64,000 nucleotides of DNA from Antedon bifida (Eukaryota; Echinodermata; Crinoidea; Comatulida; Antedonidae), in contig OY727093.1 in NCBI GenBank assembly GCA_963402885.1, positions 20,335,409 to 20,399,408 on the forward strand. Direction: 5' to 3'. Below, one piece after another: positions 47,241-60,093 of the stretch. A program made the position numbers and the translations under genes. Each line of letters opens with the position of its first letter. Within the stretch, counting starts at the first letter, position 1. Below the pieces are notes generated by a model. The model did not search any database. It saw only the letters and a list, made by a program, of their open reading frames with translations, and was not told the DNA's origin.

Positions 47241-47269
47241 TATATATATATAACTAAAATGTATCAACT

Positions 47270-47452
47270 CATGTCAGACAAATATTGTCACAGTATATAG
47301 TACTAATTTTTAATTTTTTTTTAATCTTTTACCTTTGTAAATTCCGTATCCGTCATTTTATATTAATTGTGTTCAATATGGATACACCACTTCCTGTGTG
47401 TGCCACTGTGCCGATGTAAATTTCCAAATAAATTGATTGATTGATTGATAAC
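47270..47452 (+). mobile_element. Possible LINE 3' tail
   Basis: TGTGCCGATGTAAATTTCCA followed by AATAAATTGATTGATTGATT. A polyadenylation-like AATAAA with a short tandem tail is a usual 3' end of CR1/L2-like LINEs. No coding part is attached. Confidence 0.4.
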
Positions 47453-50365
47453 TCACTAACCCTTTTCATAACATTTTCAATTATTTCAACTCACTAACCC
47501 TTCCTTTCATAACATTTTCAATTATTTCAACTCACTAACCTCCTTTCATAACATTTTCAATTATTTCAACTAACTAACCTCCTTTCATAACATTTTCAAT
47601 TATTTCAACTAACTAACCTCCTTTCATACCATTTTCAATTCACTAACCCACCTTTCATAACATTTTCAATTATTTCAACTCACTAACCACCTTTCATAAC
47701 ATTTTCAATTATTTCAACTAACTATTCCTACATTTCATAACATTTTCAATTATTTCAACTCACTAACCTCCTTTTATAACATTTTCAATTATTTCAACTC
47801 ACTAACCTCCTTTTATAACATTTTCAATTATTTCAACTCACTAACCCTTCCTTTCATAACATTTTCAATTATTTCAACTCACTAACCTCCTTTCATAACA
47901 TTTTCAATTATTTCAACTCACTAACCTCCTTTCATAACATTTTTAATTATTTCAACTCACTAACCCTTCCTTTCATAACATTTTCAATTATTTCAACCCA
48001 CTAACCCTTCCTTTCATAACATTTTCAATTATTTCAACTAACTAACCTCCTTTCATAACATTTTCAATTATTTCAACTCACTAACCCTTCCTTTCATAAC
48101 ATTTTCAATTATTTCAACTCACTAACCCACCTTTCATAACATTTTCAATTATTTCAACTCACTAACCACCTTTCATAACATTTTCAATTATTTCAACTCA
48201 CTAACCCTTCCTTTCATAACATCTTCAATTATTTCAACTCACTAACCCTTCCTTTCATAACATCTTCAATTATTTCAACACACTAACCCTTCCTTTCATA
48301 ACATCTTCAATTATTTCAACTCACTAACCCTTCCTTTCATAACATCTTCAATTATTTCAACTCGCTAACCCTTCCTTTCATAACATTTTTAATTATTTCA
48401 ACTCACTAACCCTTCCTTTCATAACATTTTCAATTATTTCAATTCACTTACCCTTCCTTTCATAACATTTTCAATTATTTCAACTAACTAACCTACTTTC
48501 ATAACATTTTCAATTATTTCAACTCACTAACCTCCTTTTATAACATTTTCAATTATTTCAACTCACTAACCCTTCCTTTCATAACATTTTCAATTATTTC
48601 AACTCACTAACTTCCTTTCATAACATTTTCAATTATTTCAACTCACTAACCTCCTTTCATAATATTTTCAATTATTTCAACTCACTAACCCTTCCTTTCA
48701 TAACATTTTCAATTATTTCAACTCACTAACCCTTCCTTTCATAACATTTTCAATTATTTCAACTCACTAACCCTTCCTTTCATAACATCTTCAATTATTT
48801 CAACACACTAACCCTTCCTTTCATACATTTTCAATTATTTCAACTCACTAACCTCCTTTCATAATATTTTCAATTATTTCAACTAACTAACCTCCTTTTA
48901 TAACATTTTCAATTATTTCAACTCACTAACCCTTCCTTTCATAACATTTTTAATTATTTCAACTCACTAACCCTTCCTTTCATAACATTTTCAATTATTT
49001 CAACTCACTAACCCTTCCTTTCATAACATTTTTAATTATTTCAACTCACTAACCCTTCCTTTCATAACATTTTCAATTATTTCAATTCACTAACCCTTCC
49101 TTTCATAACATTTTCAATTATTTCAACTAACTAACCTCCTTTCATAACATTTTCAATTATTTCAACTCACTAACCTACTTTTATAACATTTTCAATTATT
49201 TCAACTCACTAACCCTTCCTTTCATAACATTTTTAATTATTTCAATTCACTAACCCTTCCTTTCATAACATTTTCAATTATTTCAATTCACTAACCCTTC
49301 CTTTCATAACATTTTCAATTATTTCAACTCACTAACCTCCTTTCATAACATTTTTAATTATTTCAACTCACTAACCCTTCCTTTCATAACATTTTCAATT
49401 ATTTCAATTCACTTACCCTTCCTTTCATAACATTTTCAATTATTTCAACTAACTAACCTACTTTCATAACATTTTCAATTATTTCAACTCACTAACCTCC
49501 TTTTATAACATTTTCAATTATTTCAACTCACTAACCCTTCCTTTCATAACATTTTCAATTATTTCAACTCACTAACTTCCTTTCATAACATTTTCAATTA
49601 TTTCAACTCACTAACCTCCTTTCATAATATTTTCAATTATTTCAACTCACTAACCTCCTTTCATAACATTTTCAATTATTTCAACTTACTAACCCTTCCT
49701 TTCATAACATTTTAAATTATTTCAACTCACTAACCCTTCCTTTCATAACATTTTCAATTATTTCAACTCACTAACCCTTCCTTTCATAACATCTTCAATT
49801 ATTTCAACACACTAACCCTTCCTTTCATAACATTTTCAATTATTTCAACTCACTAACCTCCTTTCATAATATTTTCAATTATTTCAACTAACTAACCTCC
49901 TTTTATAACATTTTCAATTATTTCAACTCACTAACCCTTCCTTTCATAACATTTTTAATTATTTCAACTCACTAACCCTTCCTTTCATAACATTTTCAAT
50001 TATTTCAACTCACTAACCCTTCCTTTCATAACATTTTTAATTATTTCAATTCACTAACCCTTCCTTTCATAACATTTTCAATTATTTCAATTCACTAACC
50101 CTTCCTTTCATAACATTTTCAATTATTTCAACTAACTAACCTCCTTTCATAACATTTTCAATTATTTCAACTCACTAACCTCCTTTTATAACATTTTCAA
50201 TTATTTCAACTCACTAACCCTTCCTTTCATAATATTTTTAATTATTTCAATTCACTAACCCTTCCTTTCATAACATTTTCAATTATTTCAATTCACTAAC
50301 CCTTCCTTTCATAACATTTTCAATTATTTCAACTAACTAACCTCCTTTCATAACATTTTCAATTA

Positions 50366-52359
50366 ATATCACACGCTGAGTGTGTGGCAACTCGGGCAGC
50401 TGAGGAAGGTATTGTTTTCCTCTAGAATTGTGTTTCCACTCTGAATTTATATGCGTTGATTAATTATGTAACGGGAACGTATACGATCTTACCACGAAAA
50501 TTAGTGGTTTTTTCCAGTCCCTGACTTCTGAGTTCAAACCTCTTGAACCAAAAACCAATGATTGTAACACTGTAGTACCACCCCATTTAATTATCACGCC
50601 AGAGACAATTAAGTCTAAGCTTAAACTTGTGAAATGTAATAAAGCCCCAGGCCCGGACGGAATCCCTCCGTGGGTACTACGTGATTTTGCCAATGTCCTT
50701 TCCAAGCCAATAAGTGCAATAGTTAACTCCAGTTTAAGGGAAGGGGTTCTCCCCATGCTTTGGAAGTCAGCCGATATAATCCCCATTCCAAAGATTAACC
50801 CACCTAAGGTTCTTGAGAATGACTTGCGTCCTATTTCGCTGACTTCCACCACCATGAAAGTTATTGAAGGGATCGTAGGGGAAATGATTTGGGTCCAAAT
50901 TAAAGATAAAATCAAGTTGAATCAATTTGGTTGCTCTAAGGGTGTGTCTACCACTGACGCTCTTATACTTTTGTTAAACGAATGCTTTAATGCTACTGAC
51001 CAAGGAGATGAAATGAGATTATTATTGCTTGATTTCAAAAAGGCTTATGATTTAATTGACCATAATATATTAATTGATAAGTTGTATAATTTAGGGGTCG
51101 AAGACCATCTAATCTCTTGGATCTATGCTTTTCTATGTGATAGAAAACAACGTGTTAAACTAGGCGATGAATTGTCCCCTTGGACAGTCGTAAAGGGTGG
51201 TATCCCCCAAGGATCCTGGTTGGGGCCCATGTTGTTTATCATCTTTGTCGACGATCTTCTGGATGGGGTGCCGTGCATGAAATACATGGACGACACCTCC
51301 ATCCATGAACGCGTCGGCAACGATGGGGCAACTGTACTCCAAACCACTCTTGACGAAACTGTCCAGTGGGCTAAGGATAACAATATGTACCTTAATATTA
51401 AGAAAACGAAAGAGATGAGAATTAGTAGTAAAAGGTCAAAGACTGCTTTTGAGCCACTCCATGTTGGAGATTGTAATCTGGAACGTGTTGACGAATTTAA
51501 ACTTCTTGGTGTAATTATTTCTCATAATTTGTCATGGCAACCTCATATTGATCAAATGATTAGTAAATGTAATTCTAGAATGTACTTTCTCAAACAGGTG
51601 CGGAGGGCAGGCCTGGATGCCCCCGCACTTGTCCAATTTTATACTAGTATCATTAGACCAATATTAGAATATGCGGCCCCAGTTTGGGGATCAAATATTA
51701 CGAAGCAACAGAATCAACAACTTGAACAAATTCAGAGAAGGGCCTTTAAATGTATTTTTCCGCATGCTACTTATTCCGATGCCCGCAGCTTCCTTGGTTT
51801 TTCTACCTTAGAAGACCGCCGTGTTCGACTGTGCAAGGATTTTTTTGTTAAAATCAAAGACCCCAGTCACAGATTGAATCATTTGTTACCGGAGGCTCCT
51901 TCTGCTGCTTATAATCTTAGAAGACTCCGTGAGTTCTGTATCCCTAGAGTTAAAACTAACCGTTCAAAAACGTTTATTATTAATCACGGATTATTCCAAA
52001 AATGGTAAACATTTTGTGTTATGTTTCCGCGACCTTCCGTACCTTTGTGTGTAAATATTATTGAAAATTTTTGAAGTTTTTAACATTTTTTAAATTTGTA
52101 AACATTTTTAATACTTTTAAATTTTTATCCTGCAGGCCTATGTCTTTAACAGTTTGAATTTTATATTTATTGTTTTTATAATAAGTGATTTTAATTGTAA
52201 TTTTGTTTTAATTTTTTGATTGTATGTTCTACTTTTCTGAATGTCTTTTATATTTGTATATTGCATTTTATTTTTCTGAGTGAAACGCTTTTGTTAAACT
52301 TCAATCTTTCTTTTGATTGCAATAAAGTTCTATTCGTTCGTTCGTTCGTATTCGTTCGT
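50366..52359 (+). mobile_element. CR1-like LINE inserted in the minisatellite
   Basis: A 5'-truncated non-LTR retrotransposon. The array word AATTA is duplicated at both borders (50361-50365 and 52360-52364), so this is a clean insertion. The 3' end is AATAAAGTTCTATTCGTTCG followed by more TTCG repeats, the tandem tail of CR1-like elements. The ORF is open over its whole preserved length, so the insertion is recent. Confidence 0.9.
50464..52008 (+). CDS. LINE reverse transcriptase (intact partial ORF2)
   Basis: About 514 open codons up to the stop. No start is needed because the 5' end is lost; a GTG at 50629 should not be taken as a start, since the frame continues upstream with SLTSEFKPLEPK. 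RT motifs in order: CNKAPGPDGIPPWVL, LRPISLTSTTMKVIEG, LLDFKKAYDLIDHNIL (catalytic Asp), GGIPQGSWLGPMLF, the catalytic box YMDDTS, and DEFKLLGVIISHNLSW; then the thumb with RPILEYAAPVWGSNIT and QLEQIQRRAFKCIF. YMDD replaces the commoner (F/Y)ADD of LINEs. The endonuclease domain is missing. It would prime cDNA synthesis on nicked target DNA. Confidence 0.93.
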   Translation, partial: LCNGNVYDLTTKISGFFQSLTSEFKPLEPKTNDCNTVVPPHLIITPETIKSKLKLVKCNKAPGPDGIPPWVLRDFANVLSKPISAIVNSSLREGVLPMLWKSADIIPIPKINPPKVLENDLRPISLTSTTMKVIEGIVGEMIWVQIKDKIKLNQFGCSKGVSTTDALILLLNECFNATDQGDEMRLLLLDFKKAYDLIDHNILIDKLYNLGVEDHLISWIYAFLCDRKQRVKLGDELSPWTVVKGGIPQGSWLGPMLFIIFVDDLLDGVPCMKYMDDTSIHERVGNDGATVLQTTLDETVQWAKDNNMYLNIKKTKEMRISSKRSKTAFEPLHVGDCNLERVDEFKLLGVIISHNLSWQPHIDQMISKCNSRMYFLKQVRRAGLDAPALVQFYTSIIRPILEYAAPVWGSNITKQQNQQLEQIQRRAFKCIFPHATYSDARSFLGFSTLEDRRVRLCKDFFVKIKDPSHRLNHLLPEAPSAAYNLRRLREFCIPRVKTNRSKTFIINHGLFQKW

Positions 52360-52579
52360 AATTACTTCAACTCACTAACCCTTCCTTTCATAACATTTTC
52401 AATTATTTCAACTAACTAACCTCCTTTCATAACATTTTCAATTATTTCAACTCATGACTAACCTTCCTTTCATAACATTTTTAATTATTTCGACTCACTA
52501 ACCTCCTTTCATAACATTTTCAATTATTTCAACTCACTAACCTCCTTTCATAACATTTTCGATTATTTTATCTCACTAA

Positions 52580-53314
52580 AGCCTGTTTTCCTGTCGACGT
52601 TTTTCGATGTTATCATCGTTAATCGTTAAAAGTTCAACGACGATCGTTTGATAACGATAGCGCGAACATTTGATTTCTAGCGTTGAACGTTAGAGTTGAA
52701 AACTCATGTCTTCTCTCTCGACGTCGTCGTAACGCGAAAAAAAGAATATAGGATTCCGCTGCCTCTACTCTAGTAGGCTCACAGTGTAGGAGACGTGGGC
52801 CTAGGCATACTAATATCTCTATACTGATGTTTCTTCGTTTTCAGTAGGCCTATCCTAGCACAAATAGCATTTTGGACTAGGCAGAATACTTAGACCTACC
52901 TAATATCCCCACGCCTACTTTCCGAAACATCATTTTATAGTAACTTTGGCAAGGCTAGGGCTAGCTTTGACCGCGTCGCGATGCAACAAAAATAAATGTA
53001 GTCAGCAGAATTTTACATCAATTACGTGACGTCATGTGCTGTATCGCCAAGATGATTGGTCAGTTCTTACGTTTTAGCGTTGCGATATCGCTAGAGTTGA
53101 ACTGGATTCAACTCTTGCGATTGTCAACGATTGCGAATTGTAGCGTCGATTACCGTCGATTATTACACCTTTTCCTGTAAATCGCTGACGTTTTGTATCG
53201 TCTTCGTTAAAAAAGTACCTTTTCCTGTAAATCGTTAACATTTCAATGTTTACGTGGAAGATCGCAGATTATTGTCAACGATAGCGTCGACTAACGTTGA
53301 CAGGAAAACAGGCT
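52580..53314. mobile_element. 735-bp MITE with TAA target duplication, copy 1
   Basis: Ends AGCCTGTTTTCCTGTC and GACAGGAAAACAGGCT are perfect inverted repeats, flanked by TAA (52577-52579 and 53315-53317) from an array unit. Subterminal CGTCGAC/AACGATAGCG words occur on both sides. Non-coding. A 3-bp TAA duplication suggests the Harbinger group. Confidence 0.88.
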
Positions 53315-54712
53315 TAACCCTTCCTTTCATAACAATTTCAATTATTTCAACCCACTAACCCACCTTTCATAACATTTTCAATTATTTCAACTCACTAACC
53401 ACCTTTCATAACATTTTAAATTATTTCAACTAACTAACCTACCTTTCATAACATTTTTCAATTATTTCAACTCACTAACCTCCTTTTATAACATTTTCAA
53501 TTATTTCAACTCACTAACCCTTCCTTTCATAACATTTTCAATTATTTCAACTCACTAACCCTTCCTTTCATAACATTTTCAATTATTTCAACTCGCTAAC
53601 CCACCTTTCATAACAATTTCAATTATTTCAACTCAACCTCCTTTTATAACATTTTTAATTACTTCAACTCACTAACCCTTCCTTTCATAACATTTTTAAT
53701 TATTTCAACTCACTAACCCTTCCTTTCATAACATTTTCAATTATTTCAACTCACTAACTTCCTTTCATAACATTTTCAATTATTTCAACTCACTAACCTC
53801 CTTTCATAACATTTTCAATTATTTCAACTCACTAACCACCTTTCATAACATTTTCAATTATTTCAACTCACTAACCTCCTTTCATAACATTTTCAATTAT
53901 TTCAACTCACTAACCTCCTTTCATAACATTTTCAATTATTTCAACTCACTAACCCTTCCTTTCATAACATTTTCAATTATTTCAACTCACTCACCCACCT
54001 TTCATAACATTTTCAATTATTTCAACTCACTAACCTCCTTTCATAACATTTTTAATTATTTCAACTCACTAACCCTTCCTTTCATAACATTTTCAATTAT
54101 TTCAATTCACTTACCCTTCCTTTCATAACATTTTCAATTATTTCAACTAACTAACCTACTTTCATAACATTTTCAATTATTTCAACTCACTAACCTCCTT
54201 TTATAACATTTTCAATTATTTCAACTCACTAACCCTTCCTTTCATAACATTTTCAATTATTTCAACTCACTAACTTCCTTTCATAACATTTTCAATTATT
54301 TCAACTCACTAACCTCCTTTCATAATATTTTCAATTATTTCAACTCACTAACCTCCTTTCATAACATTTTCAATTATTTCAACTTACTAACCCTTCCTTT
54401 CATAACATCTTCAATTATTTCAACACACTAACCCTTCCTTTCATAACATTTTCAATTATTTCAACTCACTAACCTCCTTTCATAATATTTTCAATTATTT
54501 CAACTAACTAACCTCCTTTTATAACATTTTCAATTATTTCAACTCACTAACCCTTCCTTTCATAACATTTTCAATTATTTCAACTCATGACTAACCTTCC
54601 TTTCATAACATTTTTAATTATTTCGACTCACTAACCTCCTTTCATAACATTTTCAATTATTTCAACTCACTAACCTCCTTTCATAACATTTTTGATTATT
54701 TTATCTCACTAA

Positions 54713-55447
54713 AGCCTGTTTTCCTGTCGACGTTTTTCGATGTTATCATCGTTAATCGTTAAAAGTTCAACGACGATCGTTTGATAACGATAGCGCGAAC
54801 ATTTGATTTCTAGCGTTGAACGTTAGAGTTGAAAACTCATGTCTTCTCTCTCGACGTCGTCGTAACGCGAAAAAAAGAATATAGGATTCCGCTGCCTCTA
54901 CTCTAGTAGGCTCACAGTGTAGGAGACGTGGGCCTAGGCATACTAATATCTCTATACTGATGTTTCTTCGTTTTCAGTAGGCCTATCCTAGCCCAAATAG
55001 CATTTTGGACTAGGCCGAATACTTAGACCTACCTAATATCCCCACGCCTACTTTCCGAAACATCATTTTATAGTAACTTTGGCAAGGCTAGGGCTAGCTT
55101 TGACCGCGCCGCGATGCAACAAAAATAAATGTAGTCAGCAGAATTTTACATCAATTACGTGACGTCATGTGCTGTATCGCCAAGATGATTGGTCAGTTCT
55201 TACGTTTTAGCGTTGCGATATCGCTAGAGCTGAACTGGATTCAACTCTCGCAATTGTCAACGATTGCGAATTGTAGCGTCGATTACCGTCGATTATTACA
55301 CCTTTTCCTGTAAATCGCTGACGTTTTGTATCGTCTTCGTTAAAAAAGTACCTTTTCCTGTAAATCGTTAACATTTCAATGTTTACGTGGAAGATCGCAG
55401 ATTATTGTCAACGATAGCGTCGACTAACGTTGACAGGAAAACAGGCT
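54713..55447. mobile_element. 735-bp MITE, copy 2 (part of a segmental duplication)
   Basis: Nearly identical to 52580-53314, exactly 2,133 bp away, and flanked on both sides by the same variant array units (a CTCATGACTAACC unit upstream, AACAATTTC units downstream). It was therefore copied with its surroundings and did not insert independently. Confidence 0.9.
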
Positions 55448-57727
55448 TAACCCTTCCTTTCATAACAATTTCAATTATTTCAACCCACTAACCCACCTTT
55501 CATAACATTTTCAATTATTTCAACTCACTAACCACCTTTCATAACATTTTAAATTATTTCAACTAACTAACCTACCTTTCATAACATTTTTCAATTATTT
55601 CAACTCACTAACCTCCTTTTATAACATTTTCAATTATTTCAACTCACTAACCCTTCCTTTCATAACATTTTCAATTATTTCAACTCACTAACCCTTCCTT
55701 TCATAACATTTTCAATTATTTCAACTCGCTAACCCACCTTTCATAACAATTTCAATTATTTCAACTCAACCTCCTTTTATAACATTTTTAATTACTTCAA
55801 CTCACTAACCCTTCCTTTCATAACATTTTTAATTATTTCAACTCACTAACCCTTCCTTTCATAACATTTTCAATTATTTCAACTCACTAACTTCCTTTCA
55901 TAACATTTTCAATTATTTCAACTCACTAACCTCCTTTCATAACATTTTCAATTATTTCAACTCACTAACCACCTTTCATAACATTTTCAATTATTTCAAC
56001 TCACTAACCTCCTTTCATAACATTTTCAATTATTTCAACTCACTAACCCTTCCTTTCATAACATTTTCAATTATTTTAACTCACTCACCCACCTTTCATA
56101 ACATTTTCAATTATTTCAACTCACTAACCTCCTTTCATAACATTTTCAATTATTTCAACTCACTAACCTCCTTTCATAACATTTTCAATTATTTCAACTC
56201 ACTAACCCTTCCTTTCATAACATTTTCAATTATTTCAACTCACTAACCTCCTTTCATAACATTTTCAATTATTTCAACACACTAACCCACCATTCATAAC
56301 ATTTTCAATTATTTCAACTCACTAACCCTTCCTTTCATAACATTTTCAATTATTTCAATTCACTAACCCTTCCTTTCATAACATTTTCAATTATTTCAAC
56401 TCACTAACTTCCTTTCATAACATTTTCAATTATTTCAACTCACTAACCTCCTTTCATAATATTTTCAATTATTTCAACTCACTAACCCTTCCTTTCATAA
56501 CATTTTCAATTATTTCAACTCACTAACTACCTTTCATAACATTTTCAATTACTTCAACTCACTAACCTCCTTTCATAACATTTTCAATTATTTCAACTCA
56601 CTAACTTCCTTTCATAACATTTTCAATTATTTCAACTCACTAACCTCCTTTCATAACATTTTCAATTATTTCAACTCACTAACCACCTTTCATAACATTT
56701 TCAATTATTTCAACTTACTAACCTCCTTTCATAACATTTTCAATTATTTCAACTCACTAACCTCCTTTCATAACATTTTCAATTATTTCAACTCATTAAC
56801 CCTTCCTTTCATAACATTTTCAATTATTTCAACTCACTAACCCACCTTTCATAACATTTTCAATTATTTCAACTCGCTAACCTCCTTTCATAACATTTTC
56901 AATTATTTCAACTCACTAACCTCCTTTCATAACATTTTCAATTATTTCAACTCACTAACCCTTCCTTTCATAACATTTTCAATTATTTCAACTCACTAAC
57001 CTCCTTTCATAACATTTTCAATTATTTCAACACACTAACCCACCATTCATAACATTTTCAATTATTTCAACTCACTAACCCTTCCTTTCATAACATTTTC
57101 AATTATTTCAACACACTAACCCACCATTCATAACATTATCAATTATTTCAACTCACTAACCTCCTTTCATAATATTTTCAATTATTTCAACACACTAACC
57201 CTTCCTTTCATAACATTTTCAATTATTTCAACTCACTAACCTCCTTTTATAACATTTTCAATTATTTCAACACACTAACCTCCTTTCATAACATTTTCAA
57301 TTATTTCAACTCACTAAGCCTTCCTTTCATAACTTTTTCAATGAATGGGTCTTGCAATTTCTTCTATGCTATACTGTATATAATATATACAGTGTATTCT
57401 GTAAACATACTGTATAACACAAAATAGACACAATACATCACTGTAAACATTTACTTCATGTCATAGGATGCATAATCATTTTTGGCATTCATGTTTTAAC
57501 GTATGTTGCGTTTGCATACAGAGAGACCCATACCTACTTTATTTTAGCCTTGATCAAAAGTGAATACAGTAGAGCCTTTGTTTTACGTACCCTGATTTTA
57601 CGTTCCCTGGATTTTACGTTCCCTGGATTTTACGTATACGCAAAATGACCGATGACGTCATCATTTTTAGTATTTTATTACATAGTGTTATTTTCTTACA
57701 TTGAGGGCGCTATTTAATAACAACAAA

Positions 57728-58536
57728 CAGAGCCATATATATAAAGAGTTACGATATTGAAAATTAGAAGCCATTTTTGTGTCAAAGAATTCGCACGCTG
57801 AGGGCGTGTGCGTCTATTTTGTATAGCGTTTTCCTGTAGTTCATGCATTATTTTTAGATTTTTTTGTCTATGAAATAACGCTTATATTCCGTTTTTATTT
57901 TAGTAATTAATTTTATTAATGGTATTAATTTGGTAACATATATATATTGTGTCTATAATAACAAAAGAATAAATTCTAGGGCCTACATGCAAGTCAGGAT
58001 ACATCAAAGCATGAACCAATACAAAAAACACACAAATTCACCCCTCTTTTTATGCAGTATATGGCTCTCTGTGTGTTTTTGACACAAACTTCCAGAGACT
58101 CGTTCATCATTTCATTTATAATAATTTGCCTTTATTGTTTTAATATTGTTCATACCCTATTCAATATATTAACAAATATATCCACGACACTTTATTATTT
58201 TATTTAGTCATCAAAGCATGCATTATGAATTGAAAATATTACATAATTGTTATTATTGGACGTAGTTATGGGATGTTTTGTTCCAAAATCAATCAATCGA
58301 ACGTTATAATGTACTAGCGCACGCGCGCGCAATATTCTTTGGCGCAAGTACTTCTGTACGCTGTGCACGTCGATATTTCACCGTAAAATGTGCAATTACA
58401 TTTTTTTAAATATAAGAAAAAGTATTTTGTTGCTCCTATACTTTACATGCATTAATGGAGACAAGTTTGACACAATTTGATCTGCATATCACGTGACTAT
58501 AATCCAATGTCGTAACTCTTTATATATATGGCTCTG
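57728..58536. mobile_element. 809-bp hAT-type MITE with 8-bp target duplication
   Basis: Inverted ends CAGAGCCATATATATAAAGA and TCTTTATATATATGGCTCTG, flanked by ACAACAAA (57720-57727 and 58537-58544). Non-coding, inside the pogo-like element. Confidence 0.88.
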
Positions 58537-58674
58537 ACAACAAATCCATAACTTGTGAGACAAGCCACACATTGCACAGCCTGCATATACTTTTCACAGC
58601 TAGGCTTCACACCTAGCTAGCTAGGCCTAGCCCACTGCTGTAGATTAGTCTAGGCCTATCTAGTGACCACTGCA

Positions 58675-59936
58675 GGGTGTCGCAGAATCTAACTAAGATC
58701 ACAAAAGCTAAGACCCCCTAAGACCTAAGATTACGAAACCTAAGACCCGAGATTTATGATTACAAGTTCTAAGATATACGAAAGCTTAAAAACAATAATT
58801 GTTTATCTATACACAATTTTAAACATAGTAGGTTTCATTTATTAATGTTTTTTACCATAAATTTAATTAAATACATACCACAAACAGAAATACTGTAAAC
58901 TCACAATATTTTCGCCCGTTGAGTAAATATATACCTTTGTTTCACAACAAACAAACTTGACGATTTGTTTGTTGATATATATTTACTCCATTGCGTTGGT
59001 TTTTAGGGGGTGTTTCCCTTTCGCACCTGCATTGTATTTTGATTCCAAATATATTCAACTAACTTTATCCTGAATACCACACCTTAGAATTAGGCCTCAT
59101 AAGTACTTTATGAAAGAGATTCACATAAAAAGTAACAAATAAATACTTGGTATTATTGATAAATAAAAATTGGTAATTTTACAGACATGTTTTTCGTCAC
59201 ACACTTGCGCATACTCAACTTTCAATATTTTCGTTTCTATGGAGCGCCAAAAGAGCAACAATAATAGAGGGCTAAAAACTTGATGGAATGCGTCCGTCTA
59301 CATTAAATGCATTTATTGGTGAAATGCACGTTTAATTTCAATATATTTTGTCAATTTGTCAATAAAAATGTTGTAATATCTTACTGCTGATACTTTTCTA
59401 TTTTCAAAGAAAATTAATCGATCTTAAAACCAGCATCACAAGGCCTAGTCAAAAGGGCGACCTAAGGGGATATGAATTTGTCGATTTTATTCTTAAAGTT
59501 AACAAAACCGTGTAAAGTATCAACAGTAACATTTTATTTGTATTGAAAGTGACAAAATATATTGAATTGAACATGGTTTTCACCAAAAAGTGAGTTAAAT
59601 AAATGGATTCCACATAGTTTTTAGCCCTCTATTAATGTTGCTCTTTTGGCGTTCCATAGAAACAAAATATTGAACATAGAGTATGCGAAATTCGCATGAG
59701 AAAAACGTCTGTAAAATTATCAATGTATTTAAAAAATTTATTGTTATTTTATTGATTCTTCATCATCTAATTCTAAGGTGTGGTATTCAGGATAAAATTG
59801 GTTAACAAATTTAGAGTTAAAATACAAGGCAGGTGCGAAAGAGAACTATTGGTAATCTTAGGTCTTGAGTCTTAGGTTACGTGATCTTAGGTCTTAGGGT
59901 GTCTTAGCTTTCGTGATCTTCGGTTTCGTGACACCC
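58675..59936. mobile_element. 1.26-kb Mutator-type long-TIR element, 10-bp duplication
   Basis: Ends GGGTGTC and GACACCC are flanked by GACCACTGCA (58665-58674 and 59937-59946). The arms are several hundred bp long, rich in CTAAGACCTAAGAT(C/T)ACG words, then TAAGGTGTGGTATTCAGGAT and GAGGGCTAAAAAC on both sides. Long arms and a 9-10-bp duplication are typical of Mutator-like elements. Non-coding. Confidence 0.82.
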
Positions 59937-60093
59937 GACCACTGCATGCTGTAAGTAAAGTAGGCAAATACGGCAGCCTTTTTAGCTACAATCTACATAT
60001 TTGGGGGTTAATTGAAGGTCAACTTGGATTTTATGAATCCTGTGTTTATAATAAAGGTTCTACTGTATGTTCAAAGATTATTTTGTTTTATAG

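Larger units (their letters stand above)
47455..57345. repeat. Large minisatellite array of 39-41-bp units
   Basis: Head-to-tail units of the form CTCACTAACCCTTCCTTTCA plus TAACATTTTCAATTATTTCAA. Two main length classes differ in the C-rich part: CCCTTCC (41 bp) and CCTCC or CCACC (39 bp). Array sequence adds up to about 6.4 kb, or roughly 160 units, interrupted by a LINE (50366-52359) and two copies of a 735-bp MITE. Blocks of units recur in the same order, for example 48441-48680 and 49401-49640 (offset about 960 bp), showing higher-order amplification. It has no unique spacers and no coding role. Confidence 0.95.
57567..60065. mobile_element. Pogo/Tigger-like element with two nested transposons
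   Basis: Ends CAGTAGAGCCTTTGTTTTA and (complement of the right end) CAGTAGAACCTTTATTATAA are inverted repeats bordered by TA on each side, the mariner/pogo-type target duplication. Near the left end, TTTTACGTTCCCTGGATTTT is repeated. A hAT-type MITE (57728-58536) and a Mutator-type element (58675-59936) are inserted in it, leaving about 430 bp of its own. No transposase. Its right end is only 28 bp upstream of a TANC exon. Confidence 0.75.

Noticed and set aside
50460-50915. 151-codon minus-strand ORF
   Set aside because: It is the antisense shadow of the LINE reverse transcriptase.
47455-57345. CRISPR-like or telomeric array
   Set aside because: Units follow each other without unique spacers, and the CTAACCC word occurs once per 39-41-bp unit and not as a hexamer run. 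It is a minisatellite.
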